This document shows, piece after piece, positions 34,075 through 45,681 of a DNA stretch of 64,000 nucleotides. A program made the translations under genes and the position numbers. The stretch's first letter is position 1. Each line of letters starts with the position of its first letter. Under the pieces are notes generated by a model. It had not been told where the DNA came from. It was given only the letters and a program-made list of their open reading frames with translations, and searched no databases. The stretch is from Laccaria trichodermophora (lineage: Eukaryota; Basidiomycota; Agaricomycetes; Agaricales; Hydnangiaceae). The stretch lies in contig JACTVC010000004.1 in NCBI GenBank assembly GCA_018417955.1, positions 1,922,001 to 1,986,000 of the forward strand, given 5' to 3'.

Positions 34075-36849
34075 ATGTCTGATCTTAACCGCCCCCGCGA
34101 AAATCGTTTGAAAGGAAAGTTCAAGGGATTGCTGAATCATTTCAAGGGCGTAGATCGCTCACATGATCAACGCCCTAGCGGTTCGAGGTTCGTGTTGCTG
34201 AACCCCATACATACAGATAGCATCCTGACGGGATCTAGGTCAATGTTCACAAGAGTGCCTAAAGTTATGGGAGAGGGGACATCTCTGGTACGTTTGCAAT
34301 GTGCTGCCGACAAGTTTATCAGCTCATTTCATTTGTCCTCGGGAATCCTTGAATGTAATGCAGGGAGCTCACAACTTTCAGGGAGCTCATAACTTTGTTA
34401 TGAATGATCCCACATTCTATGATGTGTGTCATTTGTGAATCATGGCATTTAATAGACTGACCAGACTTTTTCTCAAGATTGTGGTTCATGAACATGCTGG
34501 CAGGGGTCAAGATGATACACTCCTTGTTCCCCAACGACCCAATTCAAGTGCCTTGTTTACAGGTCGTGAGGATGTTCTCAAGAGGCTAATGGATCACTTT
34601 GCACCTCAAGGTCAAGTAGATGGTTCCAGAAAGTTATTTTTATTGTATGGTATGGGGGGAATTGGAAAGACACAGATTTGTTTGAAGTTTGTTGAGGAGA
34701 TGGCTGGAAGGTAAGTTGCTCCACACACAATATTTTTGATTTTATGACAAGTACACATAGATTCTCCCATGTTTTCTGGATTGATGCATCCTCTGAAGAT
34801 ACTATTGATCTTGGTTTAAAGGGTCTTTGTGCTCATTCTGAGGCTAAAGCTGCTGGTATCTCTGTGTCCTCTAGGTCTGCTCTCATCTGGATTGCATCTT
34901 TGCAGTGTAAATGGCTGCTGGTATTTGACAATGCTGATGGTGCACCTGAGATTGTAGAGAAGGTTATTCCATCTGGTTCTCAGGGTAATATTCTGGTTAC
35001 CAGCAGAAATCGATCTCATGGGCATGTCACATCTTATGAAAACTCTCTGGAAGTTGATCAGATGGCTGAAAAGGAAGCCATATCACTCCTGATGAAAGCC
35101 AGCCATCTAACTCAGCTGCCAGAAAATGTTTACATCATAGCTCAGCAGATTGTAAATGAGCTCTGCTTTTTGCCTCTGGCTGTTGATCAAGCAGGAGCTT
35201 CCATTGAAGCTGGTCTCTGTAGCATTGAAAATTATCTTGAGCATCTCTTTCAGCATAGGAAAATGCTTATGAGCCACCCTTCATTTAGAGGTGCCTCTCA
35301 GTACAATCGTACAGTTTATGAAACATGGGATTTGTCATTTAATGAAATTGAATCGAGAGCAAACAAGAAATCTGATGGGCACAGTAGGGCAGCTGCTCAG
35401 GCTGCTATTCTTATTCTTGAAACTGCTGCATTTCTACATCATGAGAATATCATTGAGGCTGCTTTTAGAAAGGCTGCTATGGAGCTCTCTAAAGGACATC
35501 ACAGTAGACTGGAAAGAAAAGTCAAAACCTGCATTACCCAATTGCTTCAGCTGAGAGAAGATCAGTCTTGGAATGAATTCTTTTTTTATGAAGGAATTAG
35601 AGTTCTTATGTCCTTTTCTTTGATCAAACAAGGTTCAACCTCTTCAGGAATCTACTCCATGCATCCATTGATGCATCAATGGAGTAGAGATAGGATGTCA
35701 ATGTCTCAAAAAAGGGGCATGATGCAAGTGGCAAAATTGATCCTTGTAAACTGCATTACAAAAGAGATGACAACTGAGAACATTGGATTCAACAGGCTAC
35801 TTGTGCCACACATCAAAGCCAATTACCAGTCAGAGAGGGAAAATGGCTTCAAAAGAGTGTTTGATGATAATGAATATTCCAAATTCAGTTATATATTCCA
35901 GCAAAATGGTATGTGGAAAGATGCAGAGGATCTTAATTATCAAATAGTGGAAATGAGGATGAATAAGAAGGGGATGAAACATCCATCAACACTGGCCAGC
36001 ATGGGAATGCTTGCATTCACATATTCACAACAAGGAAAATATGAAGTGGCTGAGGAGCTGGGGCTAAAGGTTCTGGATCTGCATACAAGGGTGTTGGGGC
36101 CAGAACATCCAGATAGATTGATCAGCATGGGAAATCTTGCAAACACATATTCATACCAAGGAAAATATGAGGAGGCTGGGGAACTGCAGCTGAAAGTCCT
36201 GGATCTGCATACAAGGGTGTTGGGGCCAGAACATCCACATACCTTGACTAGCATGAATAATCTTGCTGTCACATATTCAGACCAAGGAAAACATGAGGAG
36301 GTTGGGAAGCTCAAGCTGAATGTTGTAAATCTGTGTACAAGGGTGTTGGGGCCAGAACATCCAGATACATTGAACAGCATGAATAATCTTGCAATCACAT
36401 ATTCACACCAAGGAAAACATGAGGAGGCTGGGAAGCTGCAGCCGAAAGTCCTGGATCTGCGTACAAGGGTGTTGGGGCCAGAACATCCAAGTACTTTGAC
36501 CAGCATGGCAAGTCTTGCAGTCATATATTTTGACCAAGGAAAATACAAGGAAGCTGCAGAGCTGGGAGTAAAGGTTTTGGATTTGCGTAGAAGGGTGTTG
36601 GGACCAGAACATCCAAATACCTTGACCAGTATGCATAATCTTGCCATGACATATTTTGACCAAGGAAAATATGAGGAAGCTGCAGAGCTGGAAGTGAAGG
36701 TTTTGGATCTGTGTAAAAGGATCCTGGGGCCTGAACATCCATCTACCTTGAGCAGCCTGGAAAATCTTGCAAGAACATATTCACAACAAGAAAAACATGA
36801 GGAGGCCAAGGCACTGATGGCCAAGGCTGAAATTTCTGGCTCTGAGTGA
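34075..36849 (+). CDS. NLR-B: intact NB-ARC/TPR NLR-like protein
   Basis: Exons 34,075-34,287, 34,364-34,423, 34,478-34,710 and 34,761-36,849 join in frame to about 864 residues. Intron 1 has a GTACGT donor. Exon 2 again encodes GAHNFQGAHNF and MNDPTFYD. The NB-ARC part shows GMGGIGKT (149-156), FWIDASSEDT, WLLVFDNADG, ILVTSRN, LPLAVDQAGA and an MHD-like HPLMHQWSRD. The tail has a divergent first TPR, six full 42-residue TPRs with the LGPEHPxTLxSM signature, and a last capping repeat ending AKAEISGSE. It is three full repeats shorter than NLR-A's remaining array. Proteins of this design are thought to be cytosolic recognition switches, where nucleotide exchange follows ligand binding by the repeats. 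No effector domain is recognisable at the N-terminus beyond the short exon 2 motif. Confidence 0.9.
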
Positions 36850-37620
36850 ATAGGTTCAGTTCTGTCCTGTTTTTTGCCCCCTAAAGCAGCAAACCAAGGA
36901 CACTTGTTCCAAGATATAATAACATGTTTTTACAATGAACCAGACAAAGGGCAGTCAAGAATTAAAAACCTAGCTTATGAACTTCAGAAAAAAAAAATGG
37001 TATCCAAGTTGGGCTGTTCTGTGTGGGGAAGAAAAAAATAACGCTTTGAAACCATTACTGTAATGGGGGATGTTCTGAAGACAAGCTTTCCATTTCAACA
37101 CAGAGCTATGCCTCCCTTGTTTTCTCATAAATAACATGCAGGATCAGAGAAGATCAAAAAAATCTAAGCATCTAAAATCCACGAAAGAGCGAACAAAAAA
37201 AAATGAAAATGTGACCATGGATGGGGACACCACAGATCAACATAGGAGTCAATAGGACATTCAAAATACATACAAGCCCTTTACATAGTTCAATTTGTTG
37301 TTCTCCCAACTGAGCTAAGTATGTTCTCTGTACAATAACGATATTGGATATTGCAATTAGTAGTAGGTGATAAGAAATGTTCAAATTTTTGCCACTTGCA
37401 CCAAAGCATAAGCTGCACGGCGAAGGCAATCGAGGTAACTTGTAAGAAATGACATACTAAAAAAAATAAGCATATGTTACACCAATCCTCCATCCATCCA
37501 GTATATATAATTATGTGTATGAGCATAGGGGAAGTAGGGATGGGTGGGGTATATCTAACAGATCTGGAATGAAACAAGTCGCCTGAGGTCGGGATAACCG
37601 AAAAATATAAGTAGGCCGTG
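36850..37620. other. 3' flank of NLR-B
   Basis: Homologous to 23,307-24,065. It holds no supported gene, and short frames do not match between the copies. Confidence 0.45.
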
Positions 37621-37623
37621 GGC

Positions 37624-38700
37624 TCACATACCATCCCCACCTGCATCCCCTACCCGACCCTCCTCCTCATCTCCCTGCCTAGCCAAAAATGCACTTGATT
37701 GGGAGGTTGATGAGTGTTTGGATTTGGGGTTGGGGAGATGGTGGGGAGGAAGGGTTGATTGAGGTCGGTCGGACATAGATGCGGAGGTACGGCTCAATGA
37801 AGAGCAGTTACGGCGTGAATCTGAGCTACCCCTGTTCGAGTTGGAGTGAGTGCCGCTCTTTGAGTTTTTGTGTGTGTAGAGGCTTCCGTCCAGATCTGCA
37901 TTTTCATCGTCTTCCTCTGCTGCTGCTGTTGGCAGAGGGGCAGATACAAAGTGCCCGAAACCTTCCCTCAATTGTTGGGATCAAGAGTGAGACCGCGAAT
38001 GAGACCTGGATGAAGATGTAGTTGCCATCATCCCCACACCAGTTCCAGCACCACTAGGCCGCTTCAGAAGCATGAGTCAACCACTCCCCTGAAACCATTC
38101 AAATTCCTCCCCATCACCAACCACACCAGCTTCTTCATCTCCTTTCTCGCCTTCCTCCTTTGTCTCCTCTCCTCTTTACACTTTAGCTCCACATCGGCTG
38201 CTTCACTAGCTTTGGAGACAGAGATGGACTGGATGGTGGATATGTCTAGTGGAGCAGTGTTGGAGTCAAAGGTTTGGGTGGTTAGTGTTGTCATGGGTGT
38301 GCTGTCACCCCTGCTGCTGCTGTGGTGACAACAGAATAAGGGCACATTGTCGTCAGCATTGTTGGGTGGGAGTTGGATGGGTGGTTGTCATCCAAAGAGG
38401 ACGAAATGTTTTCCTCCATGGCTTCCCATTCGCAGTCGACGACTTGGATTTGCGTTTTCGTCTCCCCCCTCTGCATCCTCTTCTGGGGTTCAAATGTAAA
38501 GAAAGCGTCTCTGCACACTCGTTATCGGAAGAGTCGGCTAGGAGACCTTGGAGCTCATCAGGACGTGCGGGGGATACGGTTGACAGCAGGGTTGTACAGC
38601 TCTGGTTCTCCTGATGTCGAGTTGGGTCATTGATTGGTAGTGTTCTGTAAACTATCAGAGGACAAAACAGGGCAGAGGAATGGCAGGCATTAGCCCAGCA
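37624..38700 (-). pseudogene. S family copy 5, internally deleted
   Basis: A minus-strand remnant in normal order: LFCCHHSSSRGDSTPMTTLT, TQTFDSNTAPLDISTIQS, ELKCKEERRQRRKARKEMKK, FGHFVSAPLPTAAAEEDDEN. It then jumps from SKHSSTSQS straight to SAFLARQGDEEEG, missing the LEDELPV and Gly-rich parts kept in copy 3. It shares with copy 3 the TGA in the Ser/Arg run (near 37,985) and the apparent one-base loss upstream, showing a common damaged ancestor. Confidence 0.6.
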
Positions 38701-38919
38701 CAATTTGGGCAGTGTCAGACCATGAGAAGTGCACATCATAGTTGTTGGCGGAGGATGGGGTTGGGTTGGGAAGTTGGAGGGAAATAGCTGGGCCACTTCG
38801 TTCAATTCTCAACATCTTCCTTCTACTTACGTTGAAGCCTGATGCAGTCATTGACTCTGAATCCCTAAGATGGTGATCACCGTAAGTTAGACTTGAAGCT
38901 TGATTATTGAATTAAAGAA

Positions 38920-39450
38920 ACAAGGTACTTACTTCATGACCTTGCTCGCTTGACAAGCTGATGCGACTCGTCGATGGTGCAGGTCTTTGAGTACATCATT
39001 GACGATGGTGGAAAGAAACGCAAAGAAAACAAATGCTGGTCAATACCAAATCAACACGAATTTGATCAACACCAATGTCGTCCTCGACCACTATCATCAT
39101 CATCGCCAACTTCTACCATTCGCCCACTTCGGATTTACACTCAATTTTCTCTTCACAATTGAGGCTCAAGCTGTCCAGCTCTCTTGCCTGACACCCAGGT
39201 GTCCAAGGTCCATTCCCCTCGATTTTTAACATCTAGAATGTTACACATATATCCTCTTCCTGGCACAGTTGTTGGCATTGAATGTGGTCATATTGTAAGT
39301 CCGACATGGCTATTAAATTGAGATACTTACCTGGTGACTTCCCTGGCTCCACTAGTTGATGTGGCTCGTCAATGGTATAAGTCCCTTGGAATGGTGGTGG
39401 TGGAAAGAGACTCTGATGAAGAAAAACATTGAACAGCATTGACTTCATCG
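38920..39450 (-). repeat. TIDE-HQLV modules, copies 6 and 7
   Basis: The first module (about 38,935-39,045) reads CTIDESHQLVKRARS and the second (about 39,330-39,454) TYTIDEPHQLVEPGKS. Both have splice-donor-like GTAAGTA sequences following on the minus strand. The arrangement repeats that at 25,490-26,000, and the spacing between the two modules is similar. No complete gene was found. Confidence 0.4.
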
Positions 39451-40179
39451 ACATCGACCTTGATTCGAAGATTGTGTCACCATCTACCAGCTATGGACAA
39501 ACTCGAGCAGCATATGCGCTTCCCCGAGACATTTCAATCACATTCTGAACCTGGAATCGACAATGACTAGATGACCTGATTCTTACCTTTGGCAATGTAA
39601 ACGGAAGGATTAAGGTATGTTTTCATTGTCATTGATTCCCCCTCCAATGCGCACCAGTTTTCTGAAGATCCACTTGTAGTTAGTGTCGTCCCTCAGTCAT
39701 CCCCCAGACACAATTCACACACCTCAGATTCCGCTGGCTATGTGTCTGGCATGTCTAATGAAGGAAGGAATGTTTGGTGAGTTGTAGAGGAAAGGATAGC
39801 TGTGTAGGTGGAGGGTTAAGCTGTTAAGGCTGGTGCTGTATCCCAGGTACAAGTGTCATTTCTTCCAACAACCATCTCCTGCTAAGACACATACAGAACC
39901 GACGCCGAGGTTGGCTTGCTGGCCCATAATCAAAACTTAAGCACCAGCCTGTCAAGCTCATACTCGCAAACTTATGTTGGTTTCTTAGAGAGGTCATGGC
40001 AGGCAGATCTAACTAATGGGTAATTGAGTACGTGTTTATCAGATCCATCCAGCCCTCTTCTCGCTGATGACTTGTCTTGCCTGTCATCCAGTACCACTCA
40101 AGTCTCTTACTGGCGCATATCAGTCACCTTCCAACATCTCTCCCTTTGTGATGCATTTTCAAGCAGCATATATGCTGCC

Positions 40180-43100
40180 TAGTGTTGCCACGGCTCAGTT
40201 CAAAAGCCGCGAGCCGACTGAGCTGAGCTGTTAATTAGCCGAGTTTGAGCCGGTAACTTGGCTCACGGCTTAGATATGAGCAGCTCCCATATTGAGCAGC
40301 TCGAGCCGCACGCCACTACCATAACAGGCAACGTTAACCCTATGCCCAATGCACACCGTCTACATGTTGTTCTCCTCCATCTTCCAACTCCTATAATTGA
40401 AAACCCACATCTGTCAATATCTTGCCTCCTTCTATGAGTCATTCCTTACCCCCTGTACCCAAGATGAGCACCATGAACATCAAGCATAATCTGTTTTCGT
40501 AGTATGCAATCATTTGGATGGTCCAATGCCTGAAGAACATGATTTGACAACTATTCGGTAAGCCATAGCTAAGTTTCATCACCCTTGATCATGAGGTTGG
40601 AAACTGCAAACCATGCATCTGATAGATGGCTGAATTTCTATCCTTACATCTATGATTCAGGTGTGCATTTTCATCAAGTTGCTGATGTGAATCTCGTGGA
40701 CAAGGTAAGTCAAACTGTAAAATAAACAAGTTGCCAAAGACCTTACTTAAATCCCACCCAAGGATGCCTTTCTTAATCCAAGTCTCACCCATATTCGTAC
40801 ATACACCATGCGTCGTCGAAATCGCACTGAATCCGTTAATCCGCTTCATACCTTGCCTGCCGCTAATGATGGTGAGTTTTTGTACCCTTGCAATGAATCT
40901 TTCTAACTAGATGTTATTATGACAGATGTCCCAACCATTCCTGCAGCTGGACCTGCCCGTGGTGGAAGAGGTACTTGAGGGGCAGGGAGAGGGAGGGGAA
41001 GGAGGAGAGGTGGCGCTGCAAATGCCACTGAAACAGGTGGCGAAGGGGCCGACACTCAACACGAAGCTGAACATCAACCTCCACCACCTCCAGCAGACGA
41101 AAATCCTTTTTTGGATCCTCAACATGAAGGCAGACCACCACCAGCACCAAGGACACGTTCTCCCTCCCCAGAATCACCACTACGTCTTCAACGCCTACTC
41201 GAAATTGCTTCACCATCAACCGAAGTGCCGCGAGCAGGTCCTCACAGCCATCAACGTGGCCGCAGATCACATTCTCCGACACCAACCCAACAACAAATCC
41301 AACCCGTGCAAACGATGAGCCAGCCCCTAGACCGAATGCTCGGAATGTTGATGCAACTCCCCAAGATGCTCAACCCAATTCAGACAAGAATCACTGACAT
41401 GCCGCTAAGGATGTCCACACTTTTTATGAGGTAAAGGGAGATTGGAGGAATTGTCTATTTTGCACGTGTGTCATCAACCTTTTTTTGATGTTGCTGTTGC
41501 GCTCATGATATACTAGACAACAAAACAAAGCAGATGTGACTATCCCAATCACTGACTATAGACTGAGAACCGGGAACGATGTACTACGCTGTCACCTCTA
41601 CACTTATCATCTCGATGCATGGGTGACTGGTTGCGACCAGCTGAAAATTCCAATCACTGCAACAAACGCGAAGGGGCCTGTAGAAGAATATTGGAGGAAG
41701 AAAGGTCACCAGCCCCAATCCCAGCCATCTGGCTCCAGTCGCCCACATTTTTCCCATGAAGCCTTCATCGATGCGCTTGTCGAGTTCATCATTGCAGATG
41801 ATCAGGTATGTCACTTTATTGTCAAATCAAACGAGAACTTAATAAGGATCTTCTATCTAGTCGCTCAATGTCATAGAGTCACCTAAGCTATGGGCCATTT
41901 TCCTTCTGTTGCATGAAGAATTACAAGATGAAGACATTCCTAAACATACTCATATCCGTAACCGTATTATAGAGGTGTGGAAAGATCATATTGAAGAGCT
42001 TAAGACTGAGATGAAGGCAAGATTTCCTAAATTTTGATGGCTACAATCTATTCTGATGTTCAATGGGTTTCAGGTATCTATTGGGAAAATATCGTTTACT
42101 ATGGACCTCTGGTCTGATTCCAACCTGAGGCCATTCATGGGTGTTACAACACATTGGATTGAGTCAACAAAAATTCAGACTTCCGCTGGCATCAACTATG
42201 CCCTCAAACTCCGTTCTGACCTTGTTGGCTTCTACAATGTTCCTGGAAGCCACACAGGTGACCATCTCGCTGCAGCATTCCTCCACATACTCGATCGCAT
42301 TGAGATCACTCACAAGGTATGTTTTTGTATCTAGCCGGTGTCGTGAGGTTTATTGTTGAATTAGATTGGATGGCTAACCTTGGACAATGCATCCAACAAT
42401 GACACGTTTATGGAAGCGCTAGAGCCAGAGTTATTGGCTCGTGACATTCCTTTCGACCACATTGAGCTGCGAATTCGGTGAGAATATCGTCTTTCTGGAC
42501 TTATTGTTTATTGCTTACATCATCTCGTGAAGATGTTTTCCTCACATCGTGAATCTAGCCTGTCAAGCAGTCCTCAAATCAATTACTGACATGGATTTTG
42601 CTGCTGACGATGCAGCAGATTATGTACCTGCTGCTGCTGGAAGTCAGCGAGACCCGATTGCCATGATACGCACAGTAGTAAGGGTGGTAAGTATTTTTAT
42701 GTCTTCTCCATCACATTATTATATTAATTTTACCTTTGTAGATCCGGGCGTCATCTCAGCGTCGTGAAGCATTTGCTGAGGTTTGCAGAACATTGAACCT
42801 GAAGGAGCTTCAGCTATTGAAGGATGTCTGTACTCGATGGTCATCGACATTTCTAATGACTGAACATGCACTTGTTCTGATGAAGGTATGTGTACTTTTC
42901 AGCTTAAAGTGGAATTTAGCTTAGTTATCGACAGGCCATTGATCTGTTTCTTTCACGGAATAGTGATTTACGCAAGTACCAGCTAACTCCAGCAGAGTGG
43001 GAGATACTCAAAGTTTATTCAAAGATTCTTGCGGTAATCCCTTGTCGGTATTTGTATTACTAAAGCTAATAAAATCTCCTAGGTTCCACATGCATTTCAA

Positions 43101-44306
43101 CAAACCCTGTCTGCCGAAAAGACGCCAACACTATGCAATGCAATCCCGGCGTTCAAGGCGATAATTACCATCTGGGAAAAGCAGAAGGTGACATTCCCTC
43201 GTTACCACCATGATATCGACGCCGGAATAAACAAGCTTTGTGATTACAATGAACGAACTTCAGTTGCACCTGCCTATGTCCTGTCAATGAGTGAGTCGAA
43301 CTCATCAACAAGTTATGTTAGTGTTTTATGTGTACTAACCAAATCACTGCTAGTTATCAATCCATGCGTAAAATTAGAATGGTTCCGGTGCCATCAACCC
43401 AACGATCTCGAGCAGGTACAGGAATTATTCCTTGAAGAGGTATGTCGTGATCATGATATCTGGATTAAATCAATATGCCGACACTGGCGTTCTTCAGCTA
43501 CAGAAGAACAATGTTGCTCGTACTATCAACACCCCAGCAAGACCGCATCGAGGCCCATTGGACAATCTCAGTGACGATGAAGAGGACGACTCAGACTTGG
43601 ATGATGATGATTTCGCCAGGGCTAATGCTCTGCTTGGACTTGGACCAGTTGCGAGATCAGCTGAGAACCGCAGTTTGCAAGCTGAGGTGTCAGCATACCT
43701 CCTTGAACCTTTGGAGCGGCATGGATGTGATATTGTCAGGTTTTGGCAGGTTAGTTTTACAGCTGTTTTACAACTTGTCCTTATATCTCACCGTTATCAG
43801 GAGAATCGTCTTCAATACCCTGCTATCTACCGTTTGGCAATGGATATTCTGCCGATTCAAGGCTCTGCCGTCCCTTGCGAACGTGTTTTCTCATCTGCCA
43901 AAGAGACCATGACTGACCACCGCAATCGGATCCACTTTGAGCTAATGGAAGCGTTGCAAATGGTTAAATTTTCGGTCAAGAGAGGCCGCCTGCTCAATTT
44001 TACAGAATGCACGTCAAAACAAGATGAGTTGCAGCTGATGGAGAGGTTGGTTAGTGAGCAGACTGCAGTACCAGATGATTTAAATGAGTATATTAGTAGT
44101 CTACTCGCCAAGTCGTGGAGGAGGAGAACGATGAGGGTGTAGAAGCTCGTTTAGCAGCTTGAAATGTATTCTCTTTCCTTATTTGATCAGCTCAGCAGCT
44201 TGAGCCGCTGAGCAAGCTGGCTCAGGGTTAGCTCAGCTAGCTGTAAATATGGATTAGCTGTGTTAGCTGAGCTGTAGCTGAGCCGAGCCGAGCTGTGGCA
44301 ACACTA
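40180..44306 (+). mobile_element. hAT transposon, 4.1 kb, with 8 bp target duplication
   Basis: The ends are TAGTGTTGCCACGGCTC and GAGCTGTGGCAACACTA. The flanks ATGCTGCC (40,172-40,179) and GTGCTGCC (44,307-44,314) differ by one base, as expected of an 8 bp duplication. Subterminal GAGCTG/CAGCTC and GAGCCG/CGGCTC words cluster inside both ends. The interior encodes a spliced hAT transposase. The site is 7-8 bp from where the MITE sits in the paralogous F copy 1. Confidence 0.9.
40850..44142 (+). CDS. hAT transposase, intron-rich
   Basis: About ten exons separated by 45-60 bp introns. The N-terminal zinc-finger (BED-like) part shows NCLFC and, downstream, LRCHLYTYHLDAWV. The catalytic core shows SFTMDLWSD (42,090 region), LTLDNASNN (42,370), CFPHIVNLACQ (42,540), CTRWSSTFLM (42,830) and the C-terminal dimerisation block PAIYRLAMDILP, VPCERVFSSA (43,870), HRNRI. 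From 41,536 to the stop at 44,142 all my joins keep frame. One intron, from about 42,017, appears to use a GC donor (AAG|GCAAG). Upstream, a Pro/Arg-rich part (40,980-41,440) needs a frame change and contains a TGA near 41,395, so the N-terminus may be damaged or misjudged. The start codon is uncertain; an ATG near 40,808 is a candidate. Confidence 0.8.
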
Positions 44307-45681
44307 GTGCTGCCTGTCAATGTGATGACTGGAGGATGAGTCCAAAAGATTTGTCATGGATTTTTACAGTATGTCCATGCTCCATCCCCCTCTCTGTTCT
44401 AGTTTTGACAATGCACTCATTAGTACCATACCATCCCTGGGTCTCAATTCACGCATGCCAGGGCTAGGCTCTGGTCTCCACAACGTGTGGCAGAAATGAG
44501 ATTTTGATGAGGTGCAGAGAAGAGCATAGTTGTGCAGGAACAGGGTCAAGGCCAGCGTTTAATCACAGGTATGGACGTCAATTCTTGGCCAATCAATCCT
44601 TCTCAGATATCTTCATTTCTAGAGGGCAGTTCACTACACCATAGAACCAGTCTGCTCTTCTTGGCCATTTTCTTTTGGTCAAGCCTAAGACTGACCAAGA
44701 CATGTTCAATGTCCAATGCACTCGGCTCTCTACAGCGCATTTAATCACATTAGACCACCTCCAACACTTTGACCACTGGGAGACATCGCATACATCCTGT
44801 TGGTTTGGGTATGACTCCAACACCTCTGGCTTTCAGTGATGAACCAACGCTGACATGGAGGGCTATTTTATATGGTGTTAAACCTCTCAGCAGGGACGAG
44901 GGGCAACATATTCTGCTTGCAGAGGACCACCATCTAGAAAAGCACGATTGCACAAATGAACTAATTCAAAGCAACAGCGTCCTCAACCACCATTGATTCT
45001 GCCAACTCTATGCCTATAATCTAGGCACCATTCATGCTCCTCCTTTACAAGCTCAATCTCCCTTGTACTATCCCTCTTTCCAGGAACTCGAATCTGCTTA
45101 GCCTGTGCTCAAAACTTGGTGTGAATGTGCAACCTCTTACAGGGGATAAGGGGTTGAAAGGAAACTGAGGTCTGAGCTTTCATTCTGGGGCATAATGGTT
45201 TATGGCATCGGGAGCCATTCATGCAGTATGTGTCCATTGGGTTCAATCAACTTCGTTTTGCTGATAACTTTCTGTTGTGTGGTTAGTCAAACATTGTTGG
45301 TTTTTATGGGTCTTGAAGACCTTGCCTTGAACCATCAGAAGCCCATACTTGTGCAACCCCTTTCTACACATCAACCACTTTCAAGTGACTTGGGATCAAA
45401 AAAGAAAACAGAGACACAGTTCTGGTGGCTATGTTTTGGGTTTCATAAACGACCGTCTCGTCGCTGGGGTTCAAGGTATGTTCCCTCTATCATCAACTTT
45501 CTTCGGAGCTCCTGATCATGCATCTTACAGTTCACCTTGCATGGAATACCTCAACTCACGCATTCTAGCACGACAATATAAACAACATCCTGTAAGACAC
45601 CTGTACTTCCAGAACTGATGCTGAGAGCGATTTACCAGCCCATTGAAACTCCAGCCAGCTCATGCTCTGCATTGATGCTGT

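Larger units (their letters stand above)
40015..45681 (+). pseudogene. F family copy 3, split by a hAT transposon and cut by FB2
   Basis: The 5' piece (40,015-40,179) matches F copy 1 from about 983 (CAGATCCATCCAGCCCTCTT). After the transposon the match resumes at 44,315 with TGTCAATGTGATGACTGGAGG and continues to about 45,681, where FB2 begins. The part corresponding to the last 0.5 kb of copy 2 is missing. Frames are broken more often here than in copy 2. Confidence 0.5.

Noticed and set aside
35940..36824. A 294-codon open frame on the minus strand, and similar ones at 13,502-14,656
   Set aside because: They lie antisense to the TPR repeats of the NLR genes. The repeating CSGPNTLV pattern is just the complement of the LGPEH repeat. 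The sense strand has the domains and the splice sites.
40926..41318. Protein of 130 codons beginning MSQPFLQLDL
   Set aside because: It overlaps the transposase N-terminal region in another frame. The Pro/Arg-rich frame fits the transposase better, though this part is uncertain.
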